A stretch of 64,000 nt of DNA from Desulfonatronospira thiodismutans ASO3-1 (GCF_000174435.1 NZ_ACJN02000001.1:1291658-1355657), one strand, 5' to 3'; counted from the stretch's first letter, positions 15,986 through 25,742 are shown. A program made the numbers and translations. Notes: generated from the sequence alone by a model not told the origin.

Positions 15986-16960
15986 ATGAAGTCGAATCAA
16001 AATGGTGATCTTGAGCAATTTTTTCCTGTATCAATATATTCAATACAACCTAATAAAGTAAATGACTTTCGAATATACATAAAAAGAGGTAATAATTACG
16101 TATTATTGACAAACAAAAAGGAAGCATTTTCTCTTTCGCAAAGAGATAGATTGTATAATTTAAACATTGAAACTGTATATATACCATATAATGAGGCTGA
16201 AAGTTATGATAGGTATTTAGTAGAAAATTTAGATAAAATTTTGTATGATGAAAATATCCCTTTACATGAAAGAAGCAAGACTTTTTATAATTTAGCAACT
16301 GATCTATCTTATGAAGTGATAAATGAAAAACTGTCATCAGATTATAAGTTTAAAGATTTATTAAATGTTATAGATCAGACTATAGATTTTCTTTCTAAAC
16401 CTGAAAATTTAGCATCTGTACGCAAACTGATAAGTCATGATTATTATTCTTATACTCATTCTGTGAATGTTTTTGTTTATTCAGCATTTCTACTTAATCA
16501 ATATAATTATGATAAAAAAGATATAACTTATATAGGATCTGGTGCCTTTCTGCATGATATAGGAAAATCTTTAATTCCACACCATACTCTTAATAAGCCT
16601 GGTGCTTTAAATAATAAAGAGTGGGAAATTATGAAAAAGCATCCTGAATATGGTATAGAAGCTTGCAGTAATTTAAGTTTATCTTATAAAACAAAATTTG
16701 TTATCAGGAATCATCATGAAAAACTGGATGGAGAAGGTTATCCAGACAGAATTAAAAAAATTCCTCACTATGTACAAATTGTAACTTGTTGTGATATTTT
16801 TGATGCACTAACTACAAACAGAGTATATGCTAATAAGCGCAGTCCATTTGAAGCTTTTAAATTAATGAAAGATAAAATGCATAAGCAGATAAACCTGGAT
16901 ATATTGGCTACATTTATTAAATTTATGGGCAAGAGTCCTGAAACTGTTCATTCTGAATAA
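15986..16960 (+). CDS. HD-GYP domain protein, probable cyclic-di-GMP phosphodiesterase
   Basis: This 324-residue protein ends in an HD-GYP domain. It has SHDYYSYTHSVNV, the HDIGK metal motif, IPHHTLNKPGALNNKEWEIMKKHPEYG, and NHHEKLDGEGYP with the GYP signature, then DIFDALTTNRVY. Such enzymes hydrolyse cyclic di-GMP to GMP or pGpG. The N-terminal 130 residues resemble the DUF3391-like partner region of this family. The gene is markedly AT-rich with AT-ending codons, unlike the GC-rich kinases on both sides, which suggests horizontal acquisition. It stands alone, with fold-back DNA upstream and a strong hairpin just after its stop. The cue it answers is unknown. Confidence 0.88.
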   Translation: MKSNQNGDLEQFFPVSIYSIQPNKVNDFRIYIKRGNNYVLLTNKKEAFSLSQRDRLYNLNIETVYIPYNEAESYDRYLVENLDKILYDENIPLHERSKTFYNLATDLSYEVINEKLSSDYKFKDLLNVIDQTIDFLSKPENLASVRKLISHDYYSYTHSVNVFVYSAFLLNQYNYDKKDITYIGSGAFLHDIGKSLIPHHTLNKPGALNNKEWEIMKKHPEYGIEACSNLSLSYKTKFVIRNHHEKLDGEGYPDRIKKIPHYVQIVTCCDIFDALTTNRVYANKRSPFEAFKLMKDKMHKQINLDILATFIKFMGKSPETVHSE

Positions 16961-16967
16961 CAATAGA

Positions 16968-16999
16968 TGTGACTGCAAAAAGTCATTTTTGCAGTCACA
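16968..16999 (+). terminator. Perfect 32-nt hairpin after the HD-GYP gene
   Basis: TGTGACTGCAAAAA and TTTTTGCAGTCACA form a 14-bp stem around GTCA, 8 nt after the stop codon. It could terminate transcription, although no T-tract follows outside the stem. Related hairpins occur at 20926-20957 (after the RND permease) and, with a damaged right arm, at 45993-46018, so it is also a dispersed repeat. Confidence 0.55.
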
Positions 17000-17301
17000 G
17001 ACGTCAGAGATCAGGGGTCAGTAAAATCAGAGAGTTATGCAGATTGTTGATTTCTGAATTTTTCATTTCCCGACTTTTTGCAGGCGCATCACAATAATAA
17101 TTTGGTGTAACATTTTAGCCATTTTTATGGAAAGCAGGGGACAGGCTCGCCCTATGGCACATGCGATGACACAGCTGAACTGTTACAATTTGACAAACTT
17201 TTTTTCGCAATCATGCACGGAAAAAAGGCCGCCTTTGGATAAATTCAGAAATAGGGTCATACAGTTTTTGTCGATCTCACCTAAACCTGTTTGGAGCGGT
17301 C
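17000..17301. other. Gap upstream of third kinase, no gene found
   Basis: It begins with CGTCAGAGATCAGGGGTCAGTA, a sequence that also follows the related hairpin at 46060. The rest shows no repeat and no coding frame beyond a 62-codon shadow. A promoter for the kinase at 17302 is expected here, but no clear -35/-10 pair was identified. Confidence 0.4.
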
Positions 17302-20300
17302 ATGCCACAGGATAACACATCTAAAGGCCTTTCCGAACTCACCCCGGAACAGTGTCAGGAGCTGTTCACAAATGCCCCGATAGGCGTTTTCACCACCACC
17401 TCGGATGGACATTTGCTATCAACCAACCCGTTTCTGGCCCAGATGCACGGTTATGATACTCCCGAAGAACTCATTGACTCCATAACTGATATCCCCAGCC
17501 AGTTATACGCAGATCCTGAAGACAGAAGCAAACTGCAGCAACAGCTTGCAACCCGCGGCCAGGTGCAAAATTTTGAGTGCCGCTTTCTCAGGCGGGATGG
17601 GTCAGTGTTCTGGGCATCCATAAATATCCGGGCAGTGCGGGATGCAACTGGCAGTTTCACTCATTATCAGGGGTTTGTTTCGGATATTACCGCGCATAAA
17701 CAAACAGAAGAAGCCCTCCGTAAAAGTGAAGAAAAATACAGGACGGTTTTTGAGAATACAGGGACTGCAAGCTGTATCCTGGAAAAAGATGGCACCATAT
17801 CCCTTGTCAATGCCAGATTTGCCCAGCTGGCTGGATATCACCCTGAACAGATTGAAAACAAAAAAACCTGGATGGAATTTGTAGTCCCGGAAGACCTTGA
17901 GAGCATGCGGCACCAGCATAATCTAAGACGTAAAGACAGAAAAAAAGCTTTAACTGAATACGAATTCAGGTTTGTGGATAAAGACAGTAATGTGAAGAAC
18001 ATTTACTTATATATCGACATGATACCCGGTACGGACAAAAGCGTGGCTTCACTGCTGGACATTACTGATCTCAAGCGTTCTGAGCAGGAAATGAAAGCCC
18101 AGAAAAGACTGCTTGAGGGTATCATCAACGGTGTTTCAGATGTCCTGGCCATCCAGTACCCCGACTTGAGTATAGAGCGCTACAACCAGACTGGCTACGA
18201 CCTGCTGGGCATGTCTCTGGATGAGGTAAAAGGAAGAAAATGTTTTGAGCTCATAGGACGCCTCCAGGAATGTGAAGAATGTGCCACAAGAAAGGCCCTT
18301 AAAAGCAGGAAGGCAGAGCAGATAGAAAAGTTTGTTCCGGAACTGGGCATTTATCTTGAATGCCGCAGTAATCCCATACTGGATGAGAAAGGAAATGTCG
18401 TCCAGCTTATTGAACAGCTGAGGGATATTACTGAGTATAAACAAAAGGCAGAAGCCTTGCGGGAAAGTGAGCAAAAGCTGAGGTCTCTTTTTTCCGCAAT
18501 GACTGAAGCAGTGGTTTTGCATGAGCTGGTTTTTGACAGCCGGGGAGAAGCAATAGATTATCGCATTATTGACTGCAACCAGGCATTTACAAAAATGACA
18601 GGCATTTCCAAAGCAGAAGCTGTGGGAAAACTGGCCACAGAAGTGTACGGCACCGATACACCTCCCTATTGGCAGGAATTTTCTCAGGTTGCAATTACCG
18701 GGACACCATTGGATTTTTCAACTTATTATCAACCACTGAACAAGCATTTACGCATTTCTGTTGTTTCACCGGAGAAAAATAAATTCGCCACTATTATCAC
18801 GGATATCACTGAGTTGAAAAAGGCCGAGGAAACGATCCGCCTGAATGAAAAACGTCTTCAGACCCTTCTTGACCTTAATAACATGAAGGACGCCAGCGTA
18901 ACCGAACTCACACATTTCGCAATGGAGGCAGCAGTGTCCCTGACCGGCAGTTCAATGGGTTACGTAGCTTTCCCCAGTGAGGATGAAACGGTGCTTAACA
19001 TGTTTGCATGGTCCAGCAAAGCCATGCAGGAATGCGCGATCAAGGACAAACATGTGGAGTTCAAGGTATGCGATACAGGACTCTGGGGCGAAGCCATCCG
19101 CCAGCGCCGTGCAATTATCACCAATGATTACTCGACGTCATCTCCTTTGAAAAAAGGCATGCCCGAGGGTCATGTCCATGTAACCCGGCATATGAATGTC
19201 CCCATCTTTGACCAGGACAGGATTGTTATCGTTGCCGGTGCAGCCAACAAGCCAACCGCCTATAGTGACGATGATGTCCGCCAGCTTGAGCTTCTCATGT
19301 CCGGCCTTTGGACTATCCTCTGCCGCAAGAGGGCCGAACAGGAACGCGAACAGCTACAGGCCAGACTCCTTCAGGCCCAGAAGATGGAATCCATAGGCAT
19401 CATGGCCGGTGGGGTGGCCCATGACTTCAACAACCTCTTGCAGACCATGAGCGGCAACATCGAGTTTCTTTTACAGGACAAGTCTGCGGATCATCCTGAC
19501 ATTTCCAGACTGCAGGCCATATCTCGCTCCATAGCACGCTCAGCCAGTCTTGTTCAACAGCTGTTGCTTGCAGGCCGCAAAGCAAAGTTCCAAAAAGTTC
19601 AAGTGGATCTCAATGAAGAACTGCAGGAAGTCTTCCAAATGCTTGAGCGGGTTGTCCCCAAAATGATCGCCCTTGAGCTGCACCTTGATCCTTACATCGA
19701 ACCTATTGCTGCCGATCCGGTTCAGATCGAGCAGGTGCTTCTCAACCTGGCCAACAATGCTGTGGACGCCATGCCCCAGGGAGGACGGCTTGCCTTTGAG
19801 ACCAATAGTGTGGTCCTGGACGAGGCTTTCGTAAAATTGCATCCCGGCGTAACTCCTGGGAATTATGTCCTTTTGTCTGTGACCGACACTGGATGCGGCA
19901 TGGACAGGGAGACACTGCACCACATATTCGACCCCTTCTTCACCACCAAGGAAACCGGCAAGGGCAACGGCCTGGGTCTGGCCACTGCTTACGGCATTAT
20001 CAATGCGCACGGCGGTTACATCCAGTGCTACAGCGAACCCGGACAGGGTACAACCTTCAAGATATTTTTTCCTGTCCAGGAAGCTGATGCATTGCAGCCA
20101 GATGAGTCTGCTCCGGCTGAAAATGCCCCGGGAGGCCGGGAAACAATCCTGGTGGTGGACGATGAACCGGAAATCCGGGAACTGACCCGGGAGGCTCTGG
20201 AATCATTGGGTTATTCCGCCAGAGTGGCCTCCAGCGGAGAAGAGGCTCTGGATATCTATAAACAGCAGGGGGAAAATGTTGACCTGGTGCTGCTGGATCT

Positions 20301-20499
20301 GAACATGCCGGGCATGGGCGGACGCAAATGCCTCCAGGAACTGCTGCACCTTGATCCCCGTGTCAGGGTTCTCATCGCCAGCGGGTATGCTTCCAACGGT
20401 CTGGATGTTTTAAATATTGGCTCCAGGGGGTATTTAGGAAAGCCCTATCAAATCAACGAACTGGCAGCTAAAATCAGGGAAGTACTTGACGATGCTTAG
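17302..20499 (+). CDS. Hybrid histidine kinase: 4 PAS, GAF, HDFNN-type HisKA, HATPase, receiver
   Basis: A soluble 1065-residue sensor kinase. Four PAS domains (about 20-140, 142-262, 263-383 and 388-515) are followed by a GAF domain (about 525-690). The dimerisation domain is of the GGVAHDFNNLL class (H707), unlike the HE(I/L)RTP class of its neighbours. Then come an HATPase domain (NAVDAMPQGG, GKGNGLGLATAYGI) and a C-terminal receiver with D999 in LLDLNMPGM. The first PAS belongs to the same subfamily as in the other three kinases of the window. One PAS carries the cysteine-containing stretch LQECEECATRK (about 329-339), which might bind a metal or sense redox state; that is inference. A separate output partner is not evident nearby. 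Confidence 0.9.
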   Translation: MPQDNTSKGLSELTPEQCQELFTNAPIGVFTTTSDGHLLSTNPFLAQMHGYDTPEELIDSITDIPSQLYADPEDRSKLQQQLATRGQVQNFECRFLRRDGSVFWASINIRAVRDATGSFTHYQGFVSDITAHKQTEEALRKSEEKYRTVFENTGTASCILEKDGTISLVNARFAQLAGYHPEQIENKKTWMEFVVPEDLESMRHQHNLRRKDRKKALTEYEFRFVDKDSNVKNIYLYIDMIPGTDKSVASLLDITDLKRSEQEMKAQKRLLEGIINGVSDVLAIQYPDLSIERYNQTGYDLLGMSLDEVKGRKCFELIGRLQECEECATRKALKSRKAEQIEKFVPELGIYLECRSNPILDEKGNVVQLIEQLRDITEYKQKAEALRESEQKLRSLFSAMTEAVVLHELVFDSRGEAIDYRIIDCNQAFTKMTGISKAEAVGKLATEVYGTDTPPYWQEFSQVAITGTPLDFSTYYQPLNKHLRISVVSPEKNKFATIITDITELKKAEETIRLNEKRLQTLLDLNNMKDASVTELTHFAMEAAVSLTGSSMGYVAFPSEDETVLNMFAWSSKAMQECAIKDKHVEFKVCDTGLWGEAIRQRRAIITNDYSTSSPLKKGMPEGHVHVTRHMNVPIFDQDRIVIVAGAANKPTAYSDDDVRQLELLMSGLWTILCRKRAEQEREQLQARLLQAQKMESIGIMAGGVAHDFNNLLQTMSGNIEFLLQDKSADHPDISRLQAISRSIARSASLVQQLLLAGRKAKFQKVQVDLNEELQEVFQMLERVVPKMIALELHLDPYIEPIAADPVQIEQVLLNLANNAVDAMPQGGRLAFETNSVVLDEAFVKLHPGVTPGNYVLLSVTDTGCGMDRETLHHIFDPFFTTKETGKGNGLGLATAYGIINAHGGYIQCYSEPGQGTTFKIFFPVQEADALQPDESAPAENAPGGRETILVVDDEPEIRELTREALESLGYSARVASSGEEALDIYKQQGENVDLVLLDLNMPGMGGRKCLQELLHLDPRVRVLIASGYASNGLDVLNIGSRGYLGKPYQINELAAKIREVLDDA

Positions 20500-20641
20500 A
20501 GCTGTGCTGCCCGAAAGACAATTGTAGAGAGAGGTTATAAAAGCATTATGAGTGACTGGTGGTTGTGTGTATAACGTCTATGTGGCAGGAGTAGTCTGGA
20601 ATTAGGCCTGGGAGGAATACCAATCCAAAGATTGAGTCGGT

Positions 20642-20665
20642 GGGGCAGGCAGTTACGCCTGCCCC
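20642..20665. terminator. Hairpin downstream of the kinase at 17302
   Basis: GGGGCAGGC-AGTTAC-GCCTGCCCC is a 9-bp GC-rich stem 143 nt after the kinase stop codon. There is no obvious T-tract, so its role as a terminator is tentative. Confidence 0.4.
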
Positions 20666-20674
20666 GGGTTGATT

Positions 20675-20835
20675 TTAACGGTAGATGTTTTCAATCCAGT
20701 GCAGAGCTTCAGCATCGCTGACCTTTCCAGATACCGTTGTGTGGTGGCCAGGTTGGCATGCCGCAGGATGACCCTGGTCCCAATTTCCAGAGGAGCCCCA
20801 GCATGTGAGGCATGGGCGAATCTGTTTTACATGGC
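20675..20835 (-). pseudogene. C-terminal relic of a tyrosine recombinase/integrase
   Basis: Read on the minus strand, the DNA encodes FAHASHAGAPLEIGTRVILR, then HANLATTQRYLE, then after a one-base shift VSDAEALHWIENIYR and a stop. HxNLxTTxRYL is the C-terminal catalytic region (His and Tyr) of phage-type integrases. Everything upstream of it is lost. It marks a former integration or recombination event between the kinase and RND regions. Confidence 0.65.
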
Positions 20836-20925
20836 AAGTCAGTCTTGCCCCTGGCGCCTCCTTAGTCCAGCTATTGAAAATAAATCCCGATGTCAGGTTA
20901 CTACTGACTACTGGCCACTGACTAC

Positions 20926-20957
20926 TGCGACTGGAAATATGACTTTTTGCAGTCGCA
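20926..20957 (-). terminator. Hairpin following the RND permease stop codon
   Basis: On the minus strand GATGCGACTGCAAAAAGTCA runs into TTTCCAGTCGCA, giving a 7-8-bp GCGACTG/CAGTCGC stem immediately after the permease stop. It is a diverged member of the hairpin family at 16968. Function as a terminator is inferred from position. Confidence 0.45.
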
Positions 20958-20958
20958 T

Positions 20959-23900
20959 CTACCTTTTATCCCGGAACATTTTGCGGTTGTGAAAGTAAAA
21001 GGAGACATCGTCCATGAGCTTGTAAAAAAGAGGCACGAACAAAATGGCCACAGTGCTGGCCAGGAGCATGCCTCCCACCACCACGGTTCCGATCACCTGG
21101 CGGCTGGCCGCTCCAGCGCCTGTGGCGAAGACCAGGGGCAAAACTCCGATAATAAAGGTCATGGCGGTCATGACGATGGGCCTGAAGCGCTGTCTGGCTG
21201 CGCTCAAGGCTGCTTCGGTGGAGTTCATGCCTTCGTTTTCCCGGTTCTGGGCGGCAAAGGCAACTATCAGGATGGCATTCTTGGCAGCCAGACCTATGAG
21301 CACCAGAAGCCCCACCTGGAAATAAATGTCATTGGGAAATCCCCTGAGCATGGCGGCCAGAGAGGCACCAAGCACCCCGAAGGGGACCGCGGAAGCCACG
21401 GCCAGGGGCAGGGTCCAGCGTTCGTACTGGGCGGCCAGGATCAATACCACCATGACCAGACCCAGCCCGAAAGCCGTGCCTCCCGCACCGGCGGCAACAT
21501 CGAGCTGGAAGGCCTCTCCGATCCAGCCCAGGCTTGTCTCTCCATTCCCGATTATCTTTTCCGCCACTTCTTCCACCGCCTCCTTGGCTTCGCCGGTGGT
21601 GTAGCCCGGTGCTGCGTCAGCCATTAGCCTTGCTGCGCTGTTGACATTGTACCGGTTGATTACATCGGGTCCCACGTCCCGCTCCAGGGAGACCAGGGAG
21701 GTCAGGGGCAGCATCTGACCATGCTCAGAACGTACAAACACCTTGCTCAGGTCCTCGGGCCGGCTCCTGAAATCCTTTTCCGACTGCAGGTTCACCTGCC
21801 AGTTGCGGTCCTGCATGGTAAAATCACCTACATACAGGGTCCCGAAAGTACTCTGCATGGTTTCATATACCTGATTTACGGGGACCCCCATGTCCCTGGA
21901 CTTTTCACGGTCCAGATCCGCCCGGTAATTGGGTATGTCTGTTTCCAAGGTGGTCCTGGCATTGACCAGTTCCGGCCGCTCGTTGGCTGCAGCCATGAGT
22001 TCCCAGGCCATGGCCTCCAGCTCCTCAACATCCATGTCACCGCGCACTTCCAGATAGCCTTCAACTCCCCCGGCCAGGGAAAGGCCGACAATGGGCGGAG
22101 GGACAAAGGCCAGGATATTCGCCTCCTGGATCTCCTGCCCCATACCCATGACCTTTTCGGTCATGGACTGGGCATCCTGTCCCGGTTCCTGGCGTTCATC
22201 CCAGTGAGTCAGATTCACAAACCCCATGCCCATATGGGAACGCAGGGCCATATCAAAAATATCCACCCCGGCTATCCCGGTAAAACTTTCAACCTCTTCC
22301 ATCTCCATCAGGCCGTCCATAACCTTGTCCCTGGCCTGCTCAGTACGGGAAAGGGAAGAGGCAGCCGGCAGTTCCATGGCCATTATAAAGCCGCCCTGGT
22401 CCTCCTGGGGGATAAGTCCTGGAGCCATCCTGGTCACAGCATAAACTGTGGCCCCGGTAAACACTGCAAAGAGAAGGACACCAACCGCTGCATGCCGCAC
22501 CATCTTGCTCACCACCCAGACATAAGCACTGGTCTGCATTTCAAATGCCCTGTTGAACCAGACAAAGGGCCTTGGCAGCCGACCGCGCTGTCTGTCCAGG
22601 AGCAGGGCGCACATGGCCGGAGTCAGGGTCAGGGCCACTACGCCCGAGACCACCACGGACACGGCAATGGTCACAGCAAACTGGCGGTAGAGCTCCCCGG
22701 TCATGCCGCCCAGAAAGGCGGAAGGGGCAAACACGGCCACCAGAACCAGGGTGGAGGCAAGTACCGCTCCAGCCACCTGCTTCATGGTTTCTATGGAAGC
22801 CTCCCTGGCCTTGAGACTTCTTTCCCGCATGAGCCTTTCCACGTTTTCCATGACAATAATGGCGTTATCCACTACTATGCCGATGGACAGCACCAGCCCG
22901 AATAGGGTGAGCAGGTTTACGGAAAAACCCATGGCCAGCATGCCGGCAAAGGTGCCTATGATGGACACCGGTATGGCGGTTACAGGAATAAGCGTGGCCC
23001 GCAGGCGCTGCAGAAAGATGAAGGTAACCAGAACCACCAGGGCCATGGCTATAAGCAGGGTAATCAGCACTTCCTGGATGGAGGCCTCAATAAATTCGGT
23101 AACGTCGTAGCCCATGGTATAGTCTAAGCCTTCGGGAAAGTGCACTGACATTTCCTCCAGGGCTTCGTTTACCACTTCAGCGGTTTCCATGGCATTGGCC
23201 CCTGGTGCCAGAAAGACCCCCATCCCCACTGCCTGCTGACCATTATATTCAGCCGAGAATCCGTAGCGCTGCGGACCCAGCTCAGCCCTGGCCACATCCC
23301 CCAGGCGCAGGGTACTCACGTTTTTCCCGGAGCGCAGGATGATATCCTCGTACTCCTCCGGCTCTGCAAGCATTTCGTCGGTGCTCACGGAGTAAGTAAA
23401 ATCCACCCCTGCAGGAGCAGGGTCAGCCCCAATCCGGCCAGCTGCGTAATGCGCACTCTGCTCCCGGATGGCATCCGCCAGGTCCGACGGGGTAAGGTCG
23501 TGACGGGCCAGTTTGTCCGGGTCCTGCCAGATGCGCATGGAGTAGTCCTCGGGGGCGAATACCGAGGCCTCGCCCACACCGGGCAGGCGGTTGAGTTCTT
23601 CCAGGACGTTCATAATGGCGTAATTGGCGATAAAAAGGCTGTCCCGGCTCTCATCCGGGGAATATAGGACCGGCACCATGAGGATATTGGTGGATCTGTC
23701 CTCGGCACGTACCCCCTGGTCGCGCACCGCCTGGGGCAGCCTTGGCAGGGCGGCCTCCACCCGGTTGTTTACGTTCACCGAGGCCATATCCGGGTCAGTA
23801 CCCATTTCAAAGGTGACCACTATCTGCAGTGTGCCGTCATCTGTGGTTGTGGACTCCATGTAGAGCATATCGTCCACACCGTTTATCTCCTGCTCCAGGG

Positions 23901-24090
23901 GCGCTGCCACCGCTTCCGCCACAACCTCTGCGCTGGCTCCGGGATAACTGGCGTTTACCACTACTTCCGGGGGAACCACTTCCGGATATTGCTCCACCGG
24001 CAAAACGCGCAGGGCTGTTGTCCCGGCCAGGACTATGATAATGGAGATGACCGAGGCGAAAATGGGGCGGTTGATAAAAAATCTGAGCAT
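20959..24090 (-). CDS. RND family multidrug efflux permease (AcrB/MexB type)
   Basis: A 1043-residue inner-membrane pump of the HAE1 family. It starts with the typical MLRFFINRPIFASVISIIIV segment, has two large periplasmic loops, and has about twelve membrane segments in two repeats. The proton-relay helix 4 reads IGIVVDNAIIVMENVER, with a single Asp where AcrB has two. Substrates cannot be read from sequence. Its start overlaps the adaptor stop by one base (TAATG), so the two are translationally coupled. No TolC-like outer-membrane gene lies in the operon, so it must use one encoded elsewhere. A sigma-54 promoter at 25743-25758 probably drives the operon. Confidence 0.93.
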   Translation of the reverse strand: MLRFFINRPIFASVISIIIVLAGTTALRVLPVEQYPEVVPPEVVVNASYPGASAEVVAEAVAAPLEQEINGVDDMLYMESTTTDDGTLQIVVTFEMGTDPDMASVNVNNRVEAALPRLPQAVRDQGVRAEDRSTNILMVPVLYSPDESRDSLFIANYAIMNVLEELNRLPGVGEASVFAPEDYSMRIWQDPDKLARHDLTPSDLADAIREQSAHYAAGRIGADPAPAGVDFTYSVSTDEMLAEPEEYEDIILRSGKNVSTLRLGDVARAELGPQRYGFSAEYNGQQAVGMGVFLAPGANAMETAEVVNEALEEMSVHFPEGLDYTMGYDVTEFIEASIQEVLITLLIAMALVVLVTFIFLQRLRATLIPVTAIPVSIIGTFAGMLAMGFSVNLLTLFGLVLSIGIVVDNAIIVMENVERLMRERSLKAREASIETMKQVAGAVLASTLVLVAVFAPSAFLGGMTGELYRQFAVTIAVSVVVSGVVALTLTPAMCALLLDRQRGRLPRPFVWFNRAFEMQTSAYVWVVSKMVRHAAVGVLLFAVFTGATVYAVTRMAPGLIPQEDQGGFIMAMELPAASSLSRTEQARDKVMDGLMEMEEVESFTGIAGVDIFDMALRSHMGMGFVNLTHWDERQEPGQDAQSMTEKVMGMGQEIQEANILAFVPPPIVGLSLAGGVEGYLEVRGDMDVEELEAMAWELMAAANERPELVNARTTLETDIPNYRADLDREKSRDMGVPVNQVYETMQSTFGTLYVGDFTMQDRNWQVNLQSEKDFRSRPEDLSKVFVRSEHGQMLPLTSLVSLERDVGPDVINRYNVNSAARLMADAAPGYTTGEAKEAVEEVAEKIIGNGETSLGWIGEAFQLDVAAGAGGTAFGLGLVMVVLILAAQYERWTLPLAVASAVPFGVLGASLAAMLRGFPNDIYFQVGLLVLIGLAAKNAILIVAFAAQNRENEGMNSTEAALSAARQRFRPIVMTAMTFIIGVLPLVFATGAGAASRQVIGTVVVGGMLLASTVAILFVPLFYKLMDDVSFYFHNRKMFRDKR

Positions 24091-25298
24091 TACTTCGTCT
24101 CCGGATTTTCTGCAGGCCGGGCCTGGACCTGTTCTCCGTCCTCCAGGGCCACCTGGCCGTTGACCACCACCCTGTCCTTCTCCTGCAGTCCCTCAAAGAC
24201 CGCCCAGCCGTCCTCAAGTACAGGGCCGAGCCTTACATGGCGCACCTGGGCCACGTTGTCCTCATCCAGAACAAAGACCATGGGACCTTCCTGATCCTGC
24301 CCTACAGCACTTTCCGGCACAAGAAAGACATCCTCCAGGTTCTGCAGCAGAAGACGCACACGCACAAACTGTCCGGGCATGAGTTCCTGGTCCGGATTGG
24401 CAAAAACAGCCCTGTAGGCAACCTCACCGGTATCCGGATCCACAGTACTGGCTGTAAAGTCCACAACACCTTTATGCGGATATTTTTGATCTCTGTCGGG
24501 CATAAGCCTGGCCAGAAGAACATCCAGACCTTCCCGGCCTACCCTGGCCCCTTCCAGGAGCGATTTCGGGGGGAGAGCTTCTTCCGGACCGGCTTGTGCA
24601 GCCATTCTTCTAGCCACGGCTTCTTCCTGGGGAATGGAAAAGCGAACATGCACCGGATCATTCCGGGTCATGGTGGTCAAGAGATCTCCCCAGCTTAAAA
24701 GATTACCTTCAGAGACATCCTCCATGCCGGTAATTCCGTCCACCGGGGCGCTGACCCTGGTGTAGCGCAGGTTGCGGCGGGCGTCTTCTACATTGGCCTC
24801 TGCCCTGCTCACAGCGGCTCCTGCCAGTTGATACTCGGTCCTGGCCTCGTCTCTGGTCTGCTCACTTACAGTGCCCTGCTCATACAGCCTGGAGTACCTT
24901 TTCCAGTCTCTTCTGGCATGATCATATCCGGCCCGGGCGTCTTCCAGATCCGCCCTGGCCTGGCGAAGAGCTATCTCAAAGGGTTCCTGGTCAATGACAA
25001 AAAGTTCGTCTCCCTTGCTAACTACTTCACCTTCCTGGTAAAGCTTCTCTTCCAGGATGCCCTCTACCCTGGATCTAACCTGAACGGTGCTGGAACCGTG
25101 CACCCGGGCCGGATACTGCCTGAATACCTGCACATCCGTCTTGTGTACTTCCTGGTAACTAACCTTTGAGGGAGGAGCTTCCTGCTGCTCCGACTGTTCA
25201 GGGTTGTCGCCGTTGCAGGCGCTAAGGCCTGTTATAAGCAGCACTGCCATGAAGACTGCATGGTATTTAAAAATGCGCATAAATCTGCGGGATGGCAT
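24090..25298 (-). CDS. RND efflux periplasmic adaptor, lipoprotein (AcrA/MexA type)
   Basis: A membrane-fusion protein of about 402 residues that links the permease to an outer-membrane channel. The start at 25298 has GGAGGA with a good spacer, and it places a lipoprotein signal peptide at the N-terminus (MRIFKYHAVFMAVLLITGLSAC, lipobox LSAC). A longer frame to 25427 exists but would bury this signal. The lipoyl/barrel-sandwich halves are visible (QVRSRVEGILEEKLYQEGEVVSKGDELFVID and LRYTRVSAPVDGITG), separated by a coiled-coil hairpin. It is followed without a gap by the permease. Confidence 0.9.
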   Translation of the reverse strand: MPSRRFMRIFKYHAVFMAVLLITGLSACNGDNPEQSEQQEAPPSKVSYQEVHKTDVQVFRQYPARVHGSSTVQVRSRVEGILEEKLYQEGEVVSKGDELFVIDQEPFEIALRQARADLEDARAGYDHARRDWKRYSRLYEQGTVSEQTRDEARTEYQLAGAAVSRAEANVEDARRNLRYTRVSAPVDGITGMEDVSEGNLLSWGDLLTTMTRNDPVHVRFSIPQEEAVARRMAAQAGPEEALPPKSLLEGARVGREGLDVLLARLMPDRDQKYPHKGVVDFTASTVDPDTGEVAYRAVFANPDQELMPGQFVRVRLLLQNLEDVFLVPESAVGQDQEGPMVFVLDEDNVAQVRHVRLGPVLEDGWAVFEGLQEKDRVVVNGQVALEDGEQVQARPAENPETK

Positions 25299-25356
25299 CC
25301 ATTCCTCCGTAGTGTTCCGGGCAGGAAAAGCCGGCCGGCTTTTATTTGCCCCTGAT

Positions 25357-25662
25357 TTATCTGCTGCCGATTGTCTGTCTTTTTCTGGCCTGATCCAGAG
25401 TCCATGCCGAATGAGCAACCCACCCAAACCTGGAAAGACACTCGACTATGCTCAGGCCTTCCGTGGAATAAGTCTGTCCACCGGGCCTTTCTTCCCATGT
25501 CAGCAGGATGACAATCTCTGTCTCCCAGTCCCTGCGCAAGAAAATGCTCACTGACTCCAGTCTGTCGCTGGCACCCGGTGAAATTTCCCTGGCCTTGTCC
25601 AGGGCTTTTTTCCTGCACTTATCATTGTATGCATGCACATGTATAATTTCCGTGTAGGACAT
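25357..25662 (-). CDS. Small protein of unknown function upstream of the RND pump
   Basis: A 101-residue frame starts with ATG at 25662, with GGAGG about 12 nt upstream, and ends 58 nt before the adaptor start. The sequence (TEIIHVHAYNDK, then ETEIVILLTWEER, then SIVECLSRFGWVAHSAW) alternates strands and helices in a way that recalls small dimeric alpha/beta-barrel (ABM-like) proteins, but no family is recognised. It is the first gene after the sigma-54 promoter and so is probably co-expressed with the pump. Confidence 0.6.
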   Translation of the reverse strand: MSYTEIIHVHAYNDKCRKKALDKAREISPGASDRLESVSIFLRRDWETEIVILLTWEERPGGQTYSTEGLSIVECLSRFGWVAHSAWTLDQARKRQTIGSR

Positions 25663-25742
25663 AAAAAACTCGCTTCCTCCGGGCGGACCCTGCTTGAGTA
25701 ATCATTCAGTAGGTGCCGGTAATCACAAACGAGCAAAATGAA

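Noticed and set aside
21721-22905. 394-codon plus-strand open frame
   Set aside because: It is antisense to the RND permease, with no family features and a His/Gly/Pro-rich composition typical of a shadow frame.
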